Source: JASHVB01 sp035535035 (GTDB lineage Bacteria > Pseudomonadota > Alphaproteobacteria > Acetobacterales > Acetobacteraceae). From it: a stretch of 43,616 nt of DNA. The stretch spans positions 1-43,616 of the forward strand of contig DATLQW010000207.1 in the NCBI GenBank assembly GCA_035535035.1. Reading direction: 5' to 3'. Shown one piece after another: positions 32,445 through 40,523 of the stretch (the stretch's first letter is position 1; each line of letters starts with the position of its first letter). The notes under the pieces were generated by a model. That model saw only the letters and a list, made by a program, of their open reading frames with translations. It made no database searches and had not been told where the DNA came from. Made by a program: the position numbers and the translations under genes.

Positions 32445-33683
32445 ATGTCCACCGACTCGCCGCATTGGCGCCGCAACCTTTACGTCTGCCTGTTCGGCTC
32501 CTTCACCAACGTGACGGCGATGACGCTGCTGCTGCCGTTCCTGCCGATCTACGTGGCGGAACTGGGCGTGAAGACACCAGCCGCCGTGGTGCAGTGGTCG
32601 GGCATCGCCTATGGCGTCAGCTTCCTGGGTGCCGGAGTGCTCGCGCCGGTTTGGGGCAGGTTCGCCGACCTTTATGGCCGCAAGCTGATCCTGATGCGCG
32701 CGTCGCTGGCGATGGCGGTGTGCATGTCGCTTATCGGCACGGCGCAGAACATCTGGCAGCTTGTCGCGTTGCGATTGCTGGCGGGATTGCTCGGCGGGTA
32801 CGCGTCGGGCGCGGTGGTGCTGGTTGCCACGCAGACCCCCAGAAGCCACTCGGGCTGGGCGCTCGGCACGCTATCGACCGGCGTGCTGGCGGGCACATTG
32901 CTTGGGCCGCTGATCGGCGGCGTGCTGCCGGGGCTGATCGGCGTGCGCGGCACGTTCTTCCTCGCCGGCGGCGTCATATTCCTGGCGTTCCTCGCCACCT
33001 GCGCATTCATCCAGGAGGAAAATCCGCGTGCGGCCGGCCATCGGCGCGCCGCCGGACACAGCGCGTGGTCGATGATTCCCGATCGCCGCCCGGTCATCGC
33101 CATGCTGGTCACCGCGATGCTGCTGATGCTCGCCAACATGTCCATCGAGCCGATCATCACGGTCTATGTCGCCACGCTGATGCATGGCGGCAACGTCGTT
33201 CTGATGTCCGGCGTGGTGATGGCCGGGTCGGCGCTGGGCAGCATCCTGGCGGCGCCGCGATTGGGCCGTCTCGCCGACCGGGTGGGCGCGTGGAAGGTGA
33301 TCGTGCTCTGTCTCGTCGCCACCGGCGTGCTGCTGATCCCGCAGGCTTTCGTGACGAATGCCTGGCAGCTCGTGGGGTTGCGCTTCCTGATGGGCATGTC
33401 GCTGGCGGGATTGCTACCGTCGATCAACGCGACGATCCGCCACAGCGTTCCCGACGGCGCGGCGGGCACCATCCTGGGATACGGAACGTCGGCGCAATAT
33501 ACCGGGCAGGTTGTCGGGCCGGTGGTGGGAGGCTTCGTGGGCGGCCATCTCGGCATGCGCGCGGTGTTCCTGGCGACCACCGTGGTGATCTTTGTTGGTG
33601 CAGGCTACAACTGGATCATCCGCCGACGCTGTGCGGCAGAGTTTCCCGGCGCTGCAGCGGAGCAGGGACCGAACCCGGCATGA
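32445..33683 (+). CDS. MFS exporter, MdtG-like
   Basis: A 412-residue 12-helix major facilitator with motif A GRFADLYGRK at 71-80 and a similar loop in the second half (RLGRLADRVGAWK). Size and the paired PVWGRFADL and PRLGRLADR loops resemble MdtG/TetA-type drug:H+ antiporters, which use the proton motive force to expel small molecules. The ATG at 32445 follows an in-frame TTG and no strong ribosome binding site. The intergenic palindromic element lies 38 bases upstream, so its own expression may be affected. No regulator is adjacent. Substrate unknown. Confidence 0.88.
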   Translation: MSTDSPHWRRNLYVCLFGSFTNVTAMTLLLPFLPIYVAELGVKTPAAVVQWSGIAYGVSFLGAGVLAPVWGRFADLYGRKLILMRASLAMAVCMSLIGTAQNIWQLVALRLLAGLLGGYASGAVVLVATQTPRSHSGWALGTLSTGVLAGTLLGPLIGGVLPGLIGVRGTFFLAGGVIFLAFLATCAFIQEENPRAAGHRRAAGHSAWSMIPDRRPVIAMLVTAMLLMLANMSIEPIITVYVATLMHGGNVVLMSGVVMAGSALGSILAAPRLGRLADRVGAWKVIVLCLVATGVLLIPQAFVTNAWQLVGLRFLMGMSLAGLLPSINATIRHSVPDGAAGTILGYGTSAQYTGQVVGPVVGGFVGGHLGMRAVFLATTVVIFVGAGYNWIIRRRCAAEFPGAAAEQGPNPA

Positions 33684-34022
33684 GATTGCATCCGGCCGCT
33701 GCGTGTCTCGGACACCGCGCTTGCCGTCCCCCCCGCGAACCGCCGATGGTGGCCCAATTCGAGCGGCGAATGCTGTCCGCGGCGAGGGCAAGGCCCCCGA
33801 ACATCGGATGTCAGAACGCCTTGAGATGGTCCCGGACGCGGAGCGCGGCGGGCGGCGAGCTTATTCTTGATGCGAGCGTTGTCGGGTTCGGGCGTGATCC
33901 GCGCGCTGTGGGTCAGATCCCTTGGATCGGGGATATCGATCAGGCGGCGCCCGGGCTTCTCGGCGGCGATTTCGGCCTTGAGCCCGGAGTTGCGGTGGAT
34001 CGGCGGGACGCGGCGACGTTTC
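33684..34022. other. 339-base region, possible gene remnant
   Basis: On the minus strand a fragment (KPGRRLIDIPDPRDLTHSA, then ITPEPDNARIKNKLAA) reads like protein but has no start, domain or full frame. It may be a remnant of a mobile-element or regulatory gene. I could not identify it. Confidence 0.35.
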
Positions 34023-35672
34023 CTATGGTTCGGCCCGCAACCGGCTCGGCAGTAGTTCGCCCTGCCCTTCCAGCACCGGATAGGCCGCCGCAGCCACCAA
34101 ATGGCTGTTCACCCGCTTCAGTTCCCGGAGCAGGTCCAGATTGAGCGCCCCGGCCTCCGCTGGCCCCGCCGTCCCGCGCAGCCCGGCGAAATGCGCCGCG
34201 GTGGCGGCGCTTTCGATCTCCCGGAACGCCTCCTTCTCCGCGACCAGCAGGCGCGCGGCCCGAGCGTCCTCGGTCATGAACACCGCGGCGGCGGCGCGGA
34301 CCGTGCCCGCCAGGCGATGCAGCACCTTGCTCGCCTCGGCTTGCTCGGCCACCGGCAGCGGCACGCCGCGCTTCACGCGTCGCGCGACGTACCCCATGAC
34401 CGCGCGGTCCACCACGTCGCCCGCCGCTTCCAGGTTGGTAACGAACACCAGCACCTCGGACAGCCGCCGATCGTCCGCCTCCGTCAATGCATCGGCATCG
34501 AGCGACGTCAGATACGCGCGGATCGCGTTGTTCAGCCGGTCCAGCACGTCGTCCAGCCGGCGCACCTCGGCGATGCGCTGGCGATTGCTTCCGGTCAGCG
34601 CGTCGGCCGCGCCGGTCAGCATGATTTCCAGCGCGTCGGCCATCCGCAGCGCCTCCCGCGCCGCCCCGGCCAGCGCGATCGGCGGGGTCTCCAGCGCCGC
34701 CTGCTCCAGGTAGCGTGGCCGCCCCGGATCGTCCGGCTCCACCCTGGCCGGCAGCATTTGGCGCAACAGCGAAGCCCAGGGCCCCAGCAACGGAAGAAAA
34801 ACCACCGCCAGCAACAGGTTGAACGCGGTGTGGAAATCCGCCACCTCGCGCACCGGATCGGGGTCGATGGCAACCCACAGCGGCGCCATCCGAGGCAGCA
34901 GCGCCAGCGCCACGACCACCCCGAGCAACCGGTTCAGCAGGTTCCCGATCGGCAGCCGCCGCGCCACCGGATCGTCGCCGGACACCCCCTCCAGCACCGG
35001 ATTGATCGCGGTGCCGAGATTGGCGCCCAGTACCAGCGCGAAAGCGGCCTCCGGCGGCACCGCGCCCCTGGCGGCGAACGACATGATCAGCAGTACCACC
35101 GCCACCGAGGAATGCGCCATCCAGGTCAGTCCCGCCGCCAGCAGCACGTCCAGCATCGGTTGCGTCGCCACCGCGCCAAGCACCAGCCGCAGGCTCGGCG
35201 CGTCCTCATAGGGCGTCACCAGCGTGACCAGCCGGGCCAGCGCCATCAGCATCAGCCCGAGGCCGATCGCCACCCGCCCCAGGTCGCGCGTGCGCGTCGA
35301 ACCGGAGCGCCGGAATAGCAGCACGCCGAGCAAGATCAGCGCCGGCGCCACGCCGGCCACGTTGAAGGAGAAAGCCTGCACGATCAGCGTGGTGCCGACA
35401 TTGGCTCCGAGCATCACCGCCAGCGCCGGTTGCAGCGCCACCGCGCCGCCCGCGGCAAACCCGGCGACCATCAGCCCGGTGGCGGTGCTGCTTTGCAGGA
35501 TCGCGGTGACGCCCAGTCCGGCGGCGAAGGCAGCCAGGCGGTTGTGCAGCGCACGGCCCAGCCCGCGGCGCAGCTCCGGCCCGAACGCGCGCTGGATCCC
35601 GGTCTGCACCATGTGCACACCCCACAGCAGCAGCGCGACGGAGCCGGCCAGGTCGAGCAATGTCCAGGTCAT
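34023..35672 (-). CDS. Na/Pi cotransporter family protein with PhoU-like domain
   Basis: A 549-residue protein: two Na/Pi-cotransporter repeats in the first 300 residues (QSSTATGLMVAGF at 60-72, and SSVAVVLLIMSFAARG in the second repeat) and a PhoU-like helical domain at the C-terminus (DDVLDRLNNAIRAYLTSLDA). The PF02690 family takes up phosphate with sodium or regulates phosphate export in bacteria. The ATG at 35672 is preferred to that at 35678: GAGGG then has a spacing of 8 rather than 0. tRNA-Val lies 66 bases upstream on the same strand. Confidence 0.9.
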   Translation of the reverse strand: MTWTLLDLAGSVALLLWGVHMVQTGIQRAFGPELRRGLGRALHNRLAAFAAGLGVTAILQSSTATGLMVAGFAAGGAVALQPALAVMLGANVGTTLIVQAFSFNVAGVAPALILLGVLLFRRSGSTRTRDLGRVAIGLGLMLMALARLVTLVTPYEDAPSLRLVLGAVATQPMLDVLLAAGLTWMAHSSVAVVLLIMSFAARGAVPPEAAFALVLGANLGTAINPVLEGVSGDDPVARRLPIGNLLNRLLGVVVALALLPRMAPLWVAIDPDPVREVADFHTAFNLLLAVVFLPLLGPWASLLRQMLPARVEPDDPGRPRYLEQAALETPPIALAGAAREALRMADALEIMLTGAADALTGSNRQRIAEVRRLDDVLDRLNNAIRAYLTSLDADALTEADDRRLSEVLVFVTNLEAAGDVVDRAVMGYVARRVKRGVPLPVAEQAEASKVLHRLAGTVRAAAAVFMTEDARAARLLVAEKEAFREIESAATAAHFAGLRGTAGPAEAGALNLDLLRELKRVNSHLVAAAAYPVLEGQGELLPSRLRAEP

Positions 35673-35738
35673 GGCCATCCCTCACTGCGCCGGTGAACGC
35701 CGGAAGGTCAATCGACAGGCGATGACATCGGCGGCGAA

Positions 35739-35813
35739 TGGTGGGCGCGACAGGGATTGAACCTGTGGCCCCTGCCGTGTCGAGGCAGTGCTCTACCGCT
35801 GAGCTACGCGCCC
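35739..35813 (-). tRNA. tRNA-Val (anticodon GAC), with C at position 33
   Basis: A 75-base cloverleaf: acceptor GGGCGCG/CGCGCCC, D arm GCTC/GAGC with a 7-base loop, anticodon stem CTGCC/GGCAG with loop TCGACAC (anticodon GAC), T arm ACAGG/CCTGT around TTCAATC, discriminator A and encoded CCA. The base before the anticodon is C instead of the nearly universal T33. All stems pair correctly. Confidence 0.92.
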
Positions 35814-35906
35814 ATCCGCCGTGGCGAAGCGGTTTCTAACGCGCCGTTCCGCGCCTCCGCAAGCTTGCCGCGTGACACAGCCGCGCCGCGCCGCTTGAAT
35901 AGGGGA

Positions 35907-36785
35907 ATGGACCTGCCCGTCGCCCCCACCCTGGCCCCTGAGACCGCCCCGGTCCTGGTCTCGCGTCCGGTGCACCAGTTGGTCCCGGTGATCTTCGCCT
36001 CGCCGCATTCCGGCCGCGCCTACCCCGCGGATTTCGTGGCTGCCGCGCGGCTCGATCCGCTGAACCTGCGGCGCAGCGAGGACAGCTTCGTTGACGAGTT
36101 GTTCGGCGCCGCCCCGGAACACGGCGCGCCGCTGCTGTGCGCCACCTTCCCGCGCGCCTTCTGCGACGCCAACCGCGAGCCCTGGGAACTCGACCCGGCG
36201 ATGTTCGCCGACCAGCTTCCGCCCTGGGTCAACACCACCAGCGCGCGGGTTGGCGCCGGCCTGGGGACGATCGCCCGCATCGTCGCGTCGGGCGAAACGA
36301 TCTATCGCGGCAAGCTGCCCTTCGCCGAGGCCGAGCGCCGGGTGCGGCTGTTCTGGCAGCCGTTCCACGAAATGCTGGAGGCGCTGATCGCCGGCACGCG
36401 CGCGATGTTCGGCGCCTGCCTGCTGGTGGACTGCCATTCCATGCCGTCGCACGGCGTCGGCCGGGTGGGGTCGAAAACCGATTTCGTGCTGGGCGACGCG
36501 CACGGCACCGCCTGCAACCCGGAAGTGACGCGGTTCATCGAGCAGACGCTGACCGACCTCGGCTACGTGGTGCGACGCAACGACCCTTATGCCGGCGGTT
36601 ACATCACCCGGCACTACGGACGCCCGCGCGAGCAAGTTCACGTGGTGCAGATCGAGATCGCGCGGGAGCTGTACATGAACGAGGCGCGGATCGAGCGGCT
36701 GCCGCGCTTCGCAGCGGTGCAGCAGGACATCACGGCGGTGATCGAGGCGATCGCGCGAACCGCCGCCGGCGTTCTTCCCGGCTGA
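35907..36785 (+). CDS. N-formylglutamate amidohydrolase family protein
   Basis: A 292-residue member of the PF05013 family, which removes the formyl group of N-formylglutamate in histidine breakdown (HutG type) or related N-acyl substrates. Signature stretches are IFASPHSGRAYPADF near the N-terminus, ATFPRAFCDANREPWELDP, LLVDCHSMPSH and the late GYITRHYGRP and HVVQIEIARELYMNE. These carry the histidine and glutamate metal ligands of the carboxypeptidase-like fold. The ATG has AGGGGA almost in contact, so its spacing is short. No hut gene is near, so a different N-acyl substrate is possible. It is followed by the small-RNA terminator hairpin on the other strand. Confidence 0.9.
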   Translation: MDLPVAPTLAPETAPVLVSRPVHQLVPVIFASPHSGRAYPADFVAAARLDPLNLRRSEDSFVDELFGAAPEHGAPLLCATFPRAFCDANREPWELDPAMFADQLPPWVNTTSARVGAGLGTIARIVASGETIYRGKLPFAEAERRVRLFWQPFHEMLEALIAGTRAMFGACLLVDCHSMPSHGVGRVGSKTDFVLGDAHGTACNPEVTRFIEQTLTDLGYVVRRNDPYAGGYITRHYGRPREQVHVVQIEIARELYMNEARIERLPRFAAVQQDITAVIEAIARTAAGVLPG

Positions 36786-36816
36786 TCCAGGCGCGGCTCG
36801 GGCGGTGCCGGCGGCC

Positions 36817-36847
36817 AAAAAAAATGGCGGCCCTTGTGGGGCCGCCA
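36817..36847 (-). terminator. Rho-independent terminator of the small RNA
   Basis: On the minus strand a 9-bp stem (TGGCGGCCC and GGGCCGCCA, 36825-36847) with a 5-base loop is followed by eight consecutive T (36824-36817). On the plus strand the hairpin is followed by weak AAGTTTAGG, so it may also help end the amidohydrolase transcript. Confidence 0.85.
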
Positions 36848-36906
36848 AGTTTAGGGAGGAAACGTCCAAGAAAGCAGACAGCGCGGCCAGGGGCCGCATT
36901 GCTGCG
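36817..36906 (-). ncRNA. small RNA candidate of the αr8/MmgR (suhB) type
   Basis: About 90 bases on the minus strand, between a sigma-70 promoter and a T8 terminator. The core TTTCCTCCCTAAACTT (36862-36847) is an anti-Shine-Dalgarno motif directly before the terminator hairpin, an arrangement I recognise from the alphaproteobacterial sRNA family called suhB/αr8/MmgR. In Sinorhizobium MmgR limits polyhydroxybutyrate storage by base-pairing with mRNAs. Family membership is by pattern, the start from the promoter alone. A single-stranded stretch rich in purine-complementary pyrimidines could pair with ribosome binding sites of many mRNAs. No storage-granule gene is in the window. Confidence 0.72.
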
Positions 36907-36912
36907 ACGCAC

Positions 36913-36941
36913 AAGGTAGTCGGTCGGTCATTCGTCTGCAA
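36913..36941 (-). promoter_or_regulatory. sigma-70-type promoter of the small RNA
   Basis: On the minus strand, TTGCAG (36941-36936), a spacer of exactly 17 bases and TACCTT (36918-36913) place transcription start near 36906. It points at the sRNA and away from the transglycosylase. Confidence 0.65.
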
Positions 36942-36950
36942 GCGATTTTT

Positions 36951-36967
36951 TGCAATGCAGCATTGCA
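36951..36967. promoter_or_regulatory. perfect 17-bp palindrome upstream of the small-RNA promoter
   Basis: TGCAATG (36951-36957), CAG and CATTGCA (36961-36967) form an exact palindrome 10 bases beyond the -35 element. TGC...GCA sites are typical of PhaR/AniA, the carbon-storage regulator I recall as controlling MmgR; this is an inference. It lies 74 bases before the transglycosylase gene and could also serve that. Confidence 0.55.
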
Positions 36968-37040
36968 GATGGATGCCGGCGCCGGCGGGGTCCAGCCGAC
37001 CGGAAAGGATATGTTCATCCTTCCCGCCTAGGTTGCCGGC

Positions 37041-37799
37041 ATGTGCCGGATCGTCGTTGCCCTGCTGGTCTGCCTGGCTGCCCAACGAGCCTTCGCTGAC
37101 CCGATCGCATTACCCGCCGGCCAGCCCGGGCTGCTTTGCCAGGCGGCAATCGAGACGGCAGGGCGGGCGCATGCCGTGCCCGCCGGGTTGATGGCGGCCA
37201 TCGGGCAGGTGGAAAGCGGGCGGCGCGATCCGGTCAGCGGCGCGCTGCATCCCTGGCCCTGGACGGTGGACGCCGAGGGCCAGGGCGCGTTCTACGACAG
37301 CAAGGCCCAGGCGATCGCCGCGGTGCGCGCGTTTCAGGCGCGCGGCGTGCGGTCGATCGACGTGGGCTGCATGCAGGTCAACCTGCTGCACCACCCGGAC
37401 GCCTTCAACAGCCTGGAACAGGCGTTCGACCCCATGGCCAACGCCGACTACGCGGCGCGGTTCCTGGTGGAACTGCATGGGCAGACGGGAGCATGGCCGA
37501 AGGCGGCGGCGATGTATCACTCGGCCACGCCGGAACTGGGGGCGGCCTATCAGCAGAAAGTCATGGCCGCCTGGCCGGAAGCCCAGGCGATGGCCGAGGC
37601 CGCGCCGCGAGTCGCGGTGGCGCAGACCTGGGGGGTGATGCTCAACCCGGGCCTGTTTCCCCCGCCGCCGCGGCGCAGCGCGGGCGTGCGATTCCTCCCA
37701 CGCCTGATGCCGGGCGGCGGGACGCCGCCGCCCGGCCGGGGATTGGCTTCCTACCGCGCGGCGCCGATCAGACTGGCTTGGCGCCAGTCCGGCGGATAG
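37041..37799 (+). CDS. lytic transglycosylase (SLT domain)
   Basis: A 252-residue secreted protein: signal peptide in the first 19 residues (AFA-type site before DPIAL), then an SLT-like domain. Glu58 in MAAIGQVESGRRDP is the catalytic acid; IDVGCMQVNLLHHPDAF and AAMYHSATPELG are further family features. It would cleave peptidoglycan in the periplasm, making 1,6-anhydro ends. The C-terminal 60 residues are proline- and arginine-rich without a clear fold. The ATG at 37041 is good for the signal peptide but lacks a strong ribosome binding site. It is divergent from the small RNA. Confidence 0.85.
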   Translation: MCRIVVALLVCLAAQRAFADPIALPAGQPGLLCQAAIETAGRAHAVPAGLMAAIGQVESGRRDPVSGALHPWPWTVDAEGQGAFYDSKAQAIAAVRAFQARGVRSIDVGCMQVNLLHHPDAFNSLEQAFDPMANADYAARFLVELHGQTGAWPKAAAMYHSATPELGAAYQQKVMAAWPEAQAMAEAAPRVAVAQTWGVMLNPGLFPPPPRRSAGVRFLPRLMPGGGTPPPGRGLASYRAAPIRLAWRQSGG

Positions 37800-38103
37800 A
37801 CCAGCTTTGCCGGTTTCCGGGCGGTGTTCGGGTGCTGCCCGGCCAGAAACAAATTCTCCGTTCCGTTGAGGGAGGGGGTTGGCGGGAGAGGATGGTCGGT
37901 GCGAGCCTCCGGCCGACCCCCTCCCCCCAACCCCCTCCCGAAAGGGGAGGGGGACCCTCCTGCTTCCTGCAAGTTGCCTCCTGCGAGTTGGGCAGTTTCA
38001 TTCAGGGCGGGTCGGCGGCAACCGCTGCCCTGTCGAACCGCCGTCCTGGTTGCCCTGACTCGGCTCCCCCGGCTAGGGTGCGGCGGACAGATTGGAACAC
38101 AGC
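37800..38103. other. 304-base gap before parE, with repeat
   Basis: No gene is supported. A long inverted repeat occupies 37870-37939. The promoter of parE is probably in the second half but I cannot point to convincing boxes. Confidence 0.5.
37870..37939. repeat. inverted repeat of the CCAACCCCCTCCC type
   Basis: GGGAGGGGGTTGG (37870-37882) is exactly mirrored by CCAACCCCCTCCC (37927-37939). A local AAAGGGGAGGGGGA follows at 37941. Resembles other GC-rich intergenic repeats of the window, without being identical. Confidence 0.7.
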
Positions 38104-40113
38104 ATGAACGACCTGTTCGGCGCCGGAGGACCAGGCAAGCGCGGCAAGGCCACCGCGCCGCCCGCCTCGGACTACTCTGCCAAGGACATCGAGGTCCTGG
38201 AGGGGCTGGAGCCGGTCCGCCGCCGCCCCGGCATGTATGTTGGCGGCACCGACGAGACCGCGTTGCACCATCTGGCGGCCGAGACACTGGACAATGCCAT
38301 GGACGAAGCGGTGGCCGGCCACGCCAGCTTCATCGACGTGGCGCTGGAGCCGGGCAACTGGCTGACGGTGCGCGACAATGGCCGCGGCATTCCGGTCGAT
38401 CCGCACCCAAAGTTCAAGCAGCTCAGCGCGCTCGAAGTGATTATGACCACGCTGCATTCCGGGGGGAAATTCGGCGGCAAGGCGTATCAGACTTCGGGCG
38501 GGCTGCACGGGGTGGGCGCGTCGGTGGTTAACGCGCTGTCCGAAGCGATGCAGGTGGAAGTGGCGCGCGACCGCGTGCTGTGGAAGCAGAGCTACGCAAG
38601 CGGCAAGCCGACCTCCAAATTGCTCAACGCCGGGCCGGTGCACAACCGCCGCGGCACCACGATCCGCTTCAAGCCGGACACCACGATCTTCGGCGCCGCG
38701 CAGTTTTCCCCCACGCGCCTTTACCGGCTGTGCCGCTCCAAGGCCTACCTGTTCCGCGGCGTGGAAATCCGCTGGGTGTGCGACCCCACCCTGCTGAAGG
38801 GCGCCAAGGACGACACCCCGGCCGAGGCGGTGCTGCACTTCCCCGGCGGCCTGCGCGACAGCCTGGAGGCGGATATCGGCGCGGCGACGCGCGTCCTGCC
38901 GCTCCCCTGGGCGGGCGAGGCCGACCTGCCCACCACGCCGGACGGAGAATCCACCGGGCGGGTGGAGTGGGCCGCGGCCTGGCTGGATGGGGACGACGGG
39001 TTCCTGCACGCTTACTGCAACACCGTTCCCACGCCGCTGGGCGGCACCCACGAAACCGGCCTGCGCGCGGCCCTGCTGAAGGGCCTGCGCGCCTGGGGCG
39101 AGCACCGAGGCAACCGCCGCGCCGCCCAGGTCACCGCCGAGGACCTGTTGACTCCGATGGCCGCCAAGCTGTCGGTCTTCCTGCGCGACCCGCAGTTCCA
39201 GGGGCAAACGAAGGAGAAACTGACCAGCCCCGAGGCAACGCGGCTGGTGGAGACCGCGCTGCGCGACCGCTTCGACCATTACCTGGCCGGCGACCCCAGT
39301 TCGGCCGACAACTTGCTCGCCTTCGTCATCGAGCGGGCGGAAGAACGCCTGCGCCGCAAGGAAAGCAAGGACACCGCGCGCAAATCGCCCACCCGCCGCC
39401 TGCGGCTGCCCGGCAAGCTGACCGACTGCACGCGGGAGAACTCCGCCGAGACGGAGATATTCCTGGTGGAGGGCGACAGCGCCGGCGGCTCCGCCAAGCA
39501 GGCGCGCAACCGCGAAACTCAGGCGATCTTGCCGCTGCGAGGCAAGATCCTGAACGTGGCCAGCGCATCGGTGGAGAAACTGCGGCAGAACCAGGAGCTG
39601 AAGGACCTGATCGAGGCGCTGGGCTGCGGCGTCGGCGACCGCTTCGACCGCGCCAGGCTGCGCTACGGCCGGGTGATCATCATGACCGACGCCGACGTGG
39701 ACGGCGCGCATATCGCGTCGCTGCTGATGACCTTCTTCTACCGCGAACTGCCGGAGCTGGTGCGGCACGGGCACATCTACCTGGCGCAGCCGCCGCTGTA
39801 CCGGCTGACCCAGGGGGCGAAGTCGGTCTATGCGATGGACGACGCCGACCGCGAGCATAAGACTCGGGCGGAATTCAAGGCCGGGGCCAAGGTGGAGGTG
39901 AGCCGCTTCAAGGGCCTGGGCGAGATGCCCCCGTCGCAATTGCGCGAGACCACGATGGATCCGGCGAAGCGCACGCTGCTGAAGGTGGTGGCGCGGCCGG
40001 AGGAGCGGGCGCAGACCAACGAGCTGGTCGAAAGCCTGATGGGCCGCCGGCCGGAGCTGCGCTACGCATTCATCCAGGAGCGGGCGAAGACGGTGGAAGA
40101 GCTGGACGTGTGA
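38104..40113 (+). CDS. parE: DNA topoisomerase IV subunit B
   Basis: The ATPase subunit of topoisomerase IV, which decatenates daughter chromosomes with ParC. At 669 residues it has the GHKL domain (AETLDNAMDEAVAG with Glu60, Asp63 and Asn64; RRRPGMYVG; GLHGVGASVVNALS), then the transducer, and the TOPRIM motifs EGDSAGGSAKQARNRETQA and IIMTDADVDGAHIASLL with PLRGKILNV between. The choice of ParE over GyrB rests on the DREHKTRAEFKAG and KFGGKAYQTSGGLHG patterns and on the lack of the long GyrB insert. The ATG at 38104 is used, with GGAA upstream. parC is not in the window. Confidence 0.93.
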   Translation: MNDLFGAGGPGKRGKATAPPASDYSAKDIEVLEGLEPVRRRPGMYVGGTDETALHHLAAETLDNAMDEAVAGHASFIDVALEPGNWLTVRDNGRGIPVDPHPKFKQLSALEVIMTTLHSGGKFGGKAYQTSGGLHGVGASVVNALSEAMQVEVARDRVLWKQSYASGKPTSKLLNAGPVHNRRGTTIRFKPDTTIFGAAQFSPTRLYRLCRSKAYLFRGVEIRWVCDPTLLKGAKDDTPAEAVLHFPGGLRDSLEADIGAATRVLPLPWAGEADLPTTPDGESTGRVEWAAAWLDGDDGFLHAYCNTVPTPLGGTHETGLRAALLKGLRAWGEHRGNRRAAQVTAEDLLTPMAAKLSVFLRDPQFQGQTKEKLTSPEATRLVETALRDRFDHYLAGDPSSADNLLAFVIERAEERLRRKESKDTARKSPTRRLRLPGKLTDCTRENSAETEIFLVEGDSAGGSAKQARNRETQAILPLRGKILNVASASVEKLRQNQELKDLIEALGCGVGDRFDRARLRYGRVIIMTDADVDGAHIASLLMTFFYRELPELVRHGHIYLAQPPLYRLTQGAKSVYAMDDADREHKTRAEFKAGAKVEVSRFKGLGEMPPSQLRETTMDPAKRTLLKVVARPEERAQTNELVESLMGRRPELRYAFIQERAKTVEELDV

Positions 40114-40523
40114 AAACCTGTCCCGCCGCGCGCGGGAGGTCGAGACGCGAAACGTCGAGAGTGAGGGTGGTCGGGTCGCCACGGCGCCCTCATCCGCCAC
40201 CCGCGGACAGGGTGAACCCCGCCACGTCAAACCAACCGGCTAACCGACGATGACACCCGACCGCCCCATCGTCATGGCCCGGCTTGTCCCGGCAGGCCGG
40301 GCGGCGGCATTCCTGACGGTTATTTAACGATATTCTGATGACCACAACGATCCGCACCGGTCCAAACTAACCTGCGATCGGCATTGTCGCCGTATCGGCT
40401 CCGAATATGGTGCAAGGGGGGGAAGCAGACGCGGCTGTTAGTTCCAAACCCAGGGTCGGTGTGCGACCCGCGGACTCGAGTGGACAGAGCAAGCAACGAC
40501 AGTAGCTGGGGAGATGAAGCGGA
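40114..40523. other. 410-base intergenic region before the haem protein
   Basis: No gene is supported. After parE there is a weak hairpin (TCCCGC/GCGGGA, 40121-40137). A GTCATGGCCCGGCTTGTCCCG element near 40272-40292 resembles a dispersed repeat half. The 40315-40410 stretch is clearly less GC-rich and carries the candidate promoter. Confidence 0.5.
40384..40411 (+). promoter_or_regulatory. candidate promoter of the haem protein gene
   Basis: TTGTCG (40384-40389), a 16-base spacer and TATGGT (40406-40411) are a fair sigma-70 match in an AT-richer stretch. The leader would be about 105 bases, long enough for regulation. Confidence 0.35.

Noticed and set aside
33684..33870. IS66-like transposase remnant (a SERLEMVP-like stretch on the plus strand)
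   Set aside because: Only a short chance-like match; the surrounding residues do not continue the family pattern.
35739..35813. tRNA-Val as the attachment site of an integrated island
   Set aside because: No integrase gene and no repeated tRNA 3' end was found in the window; the neighbours look like core genes.
38002..40230. Very long open frame antisense to parE, and similar long antisense frames over other genes (for example 22116-24320 and 1448-3745 on the minus strand)
   Set aside because: GC-rich codon bias leaves antisense frames open. The readings are Arg/His/Gln-rich, carry no domain, and lie exactly opposite well-supported genes.
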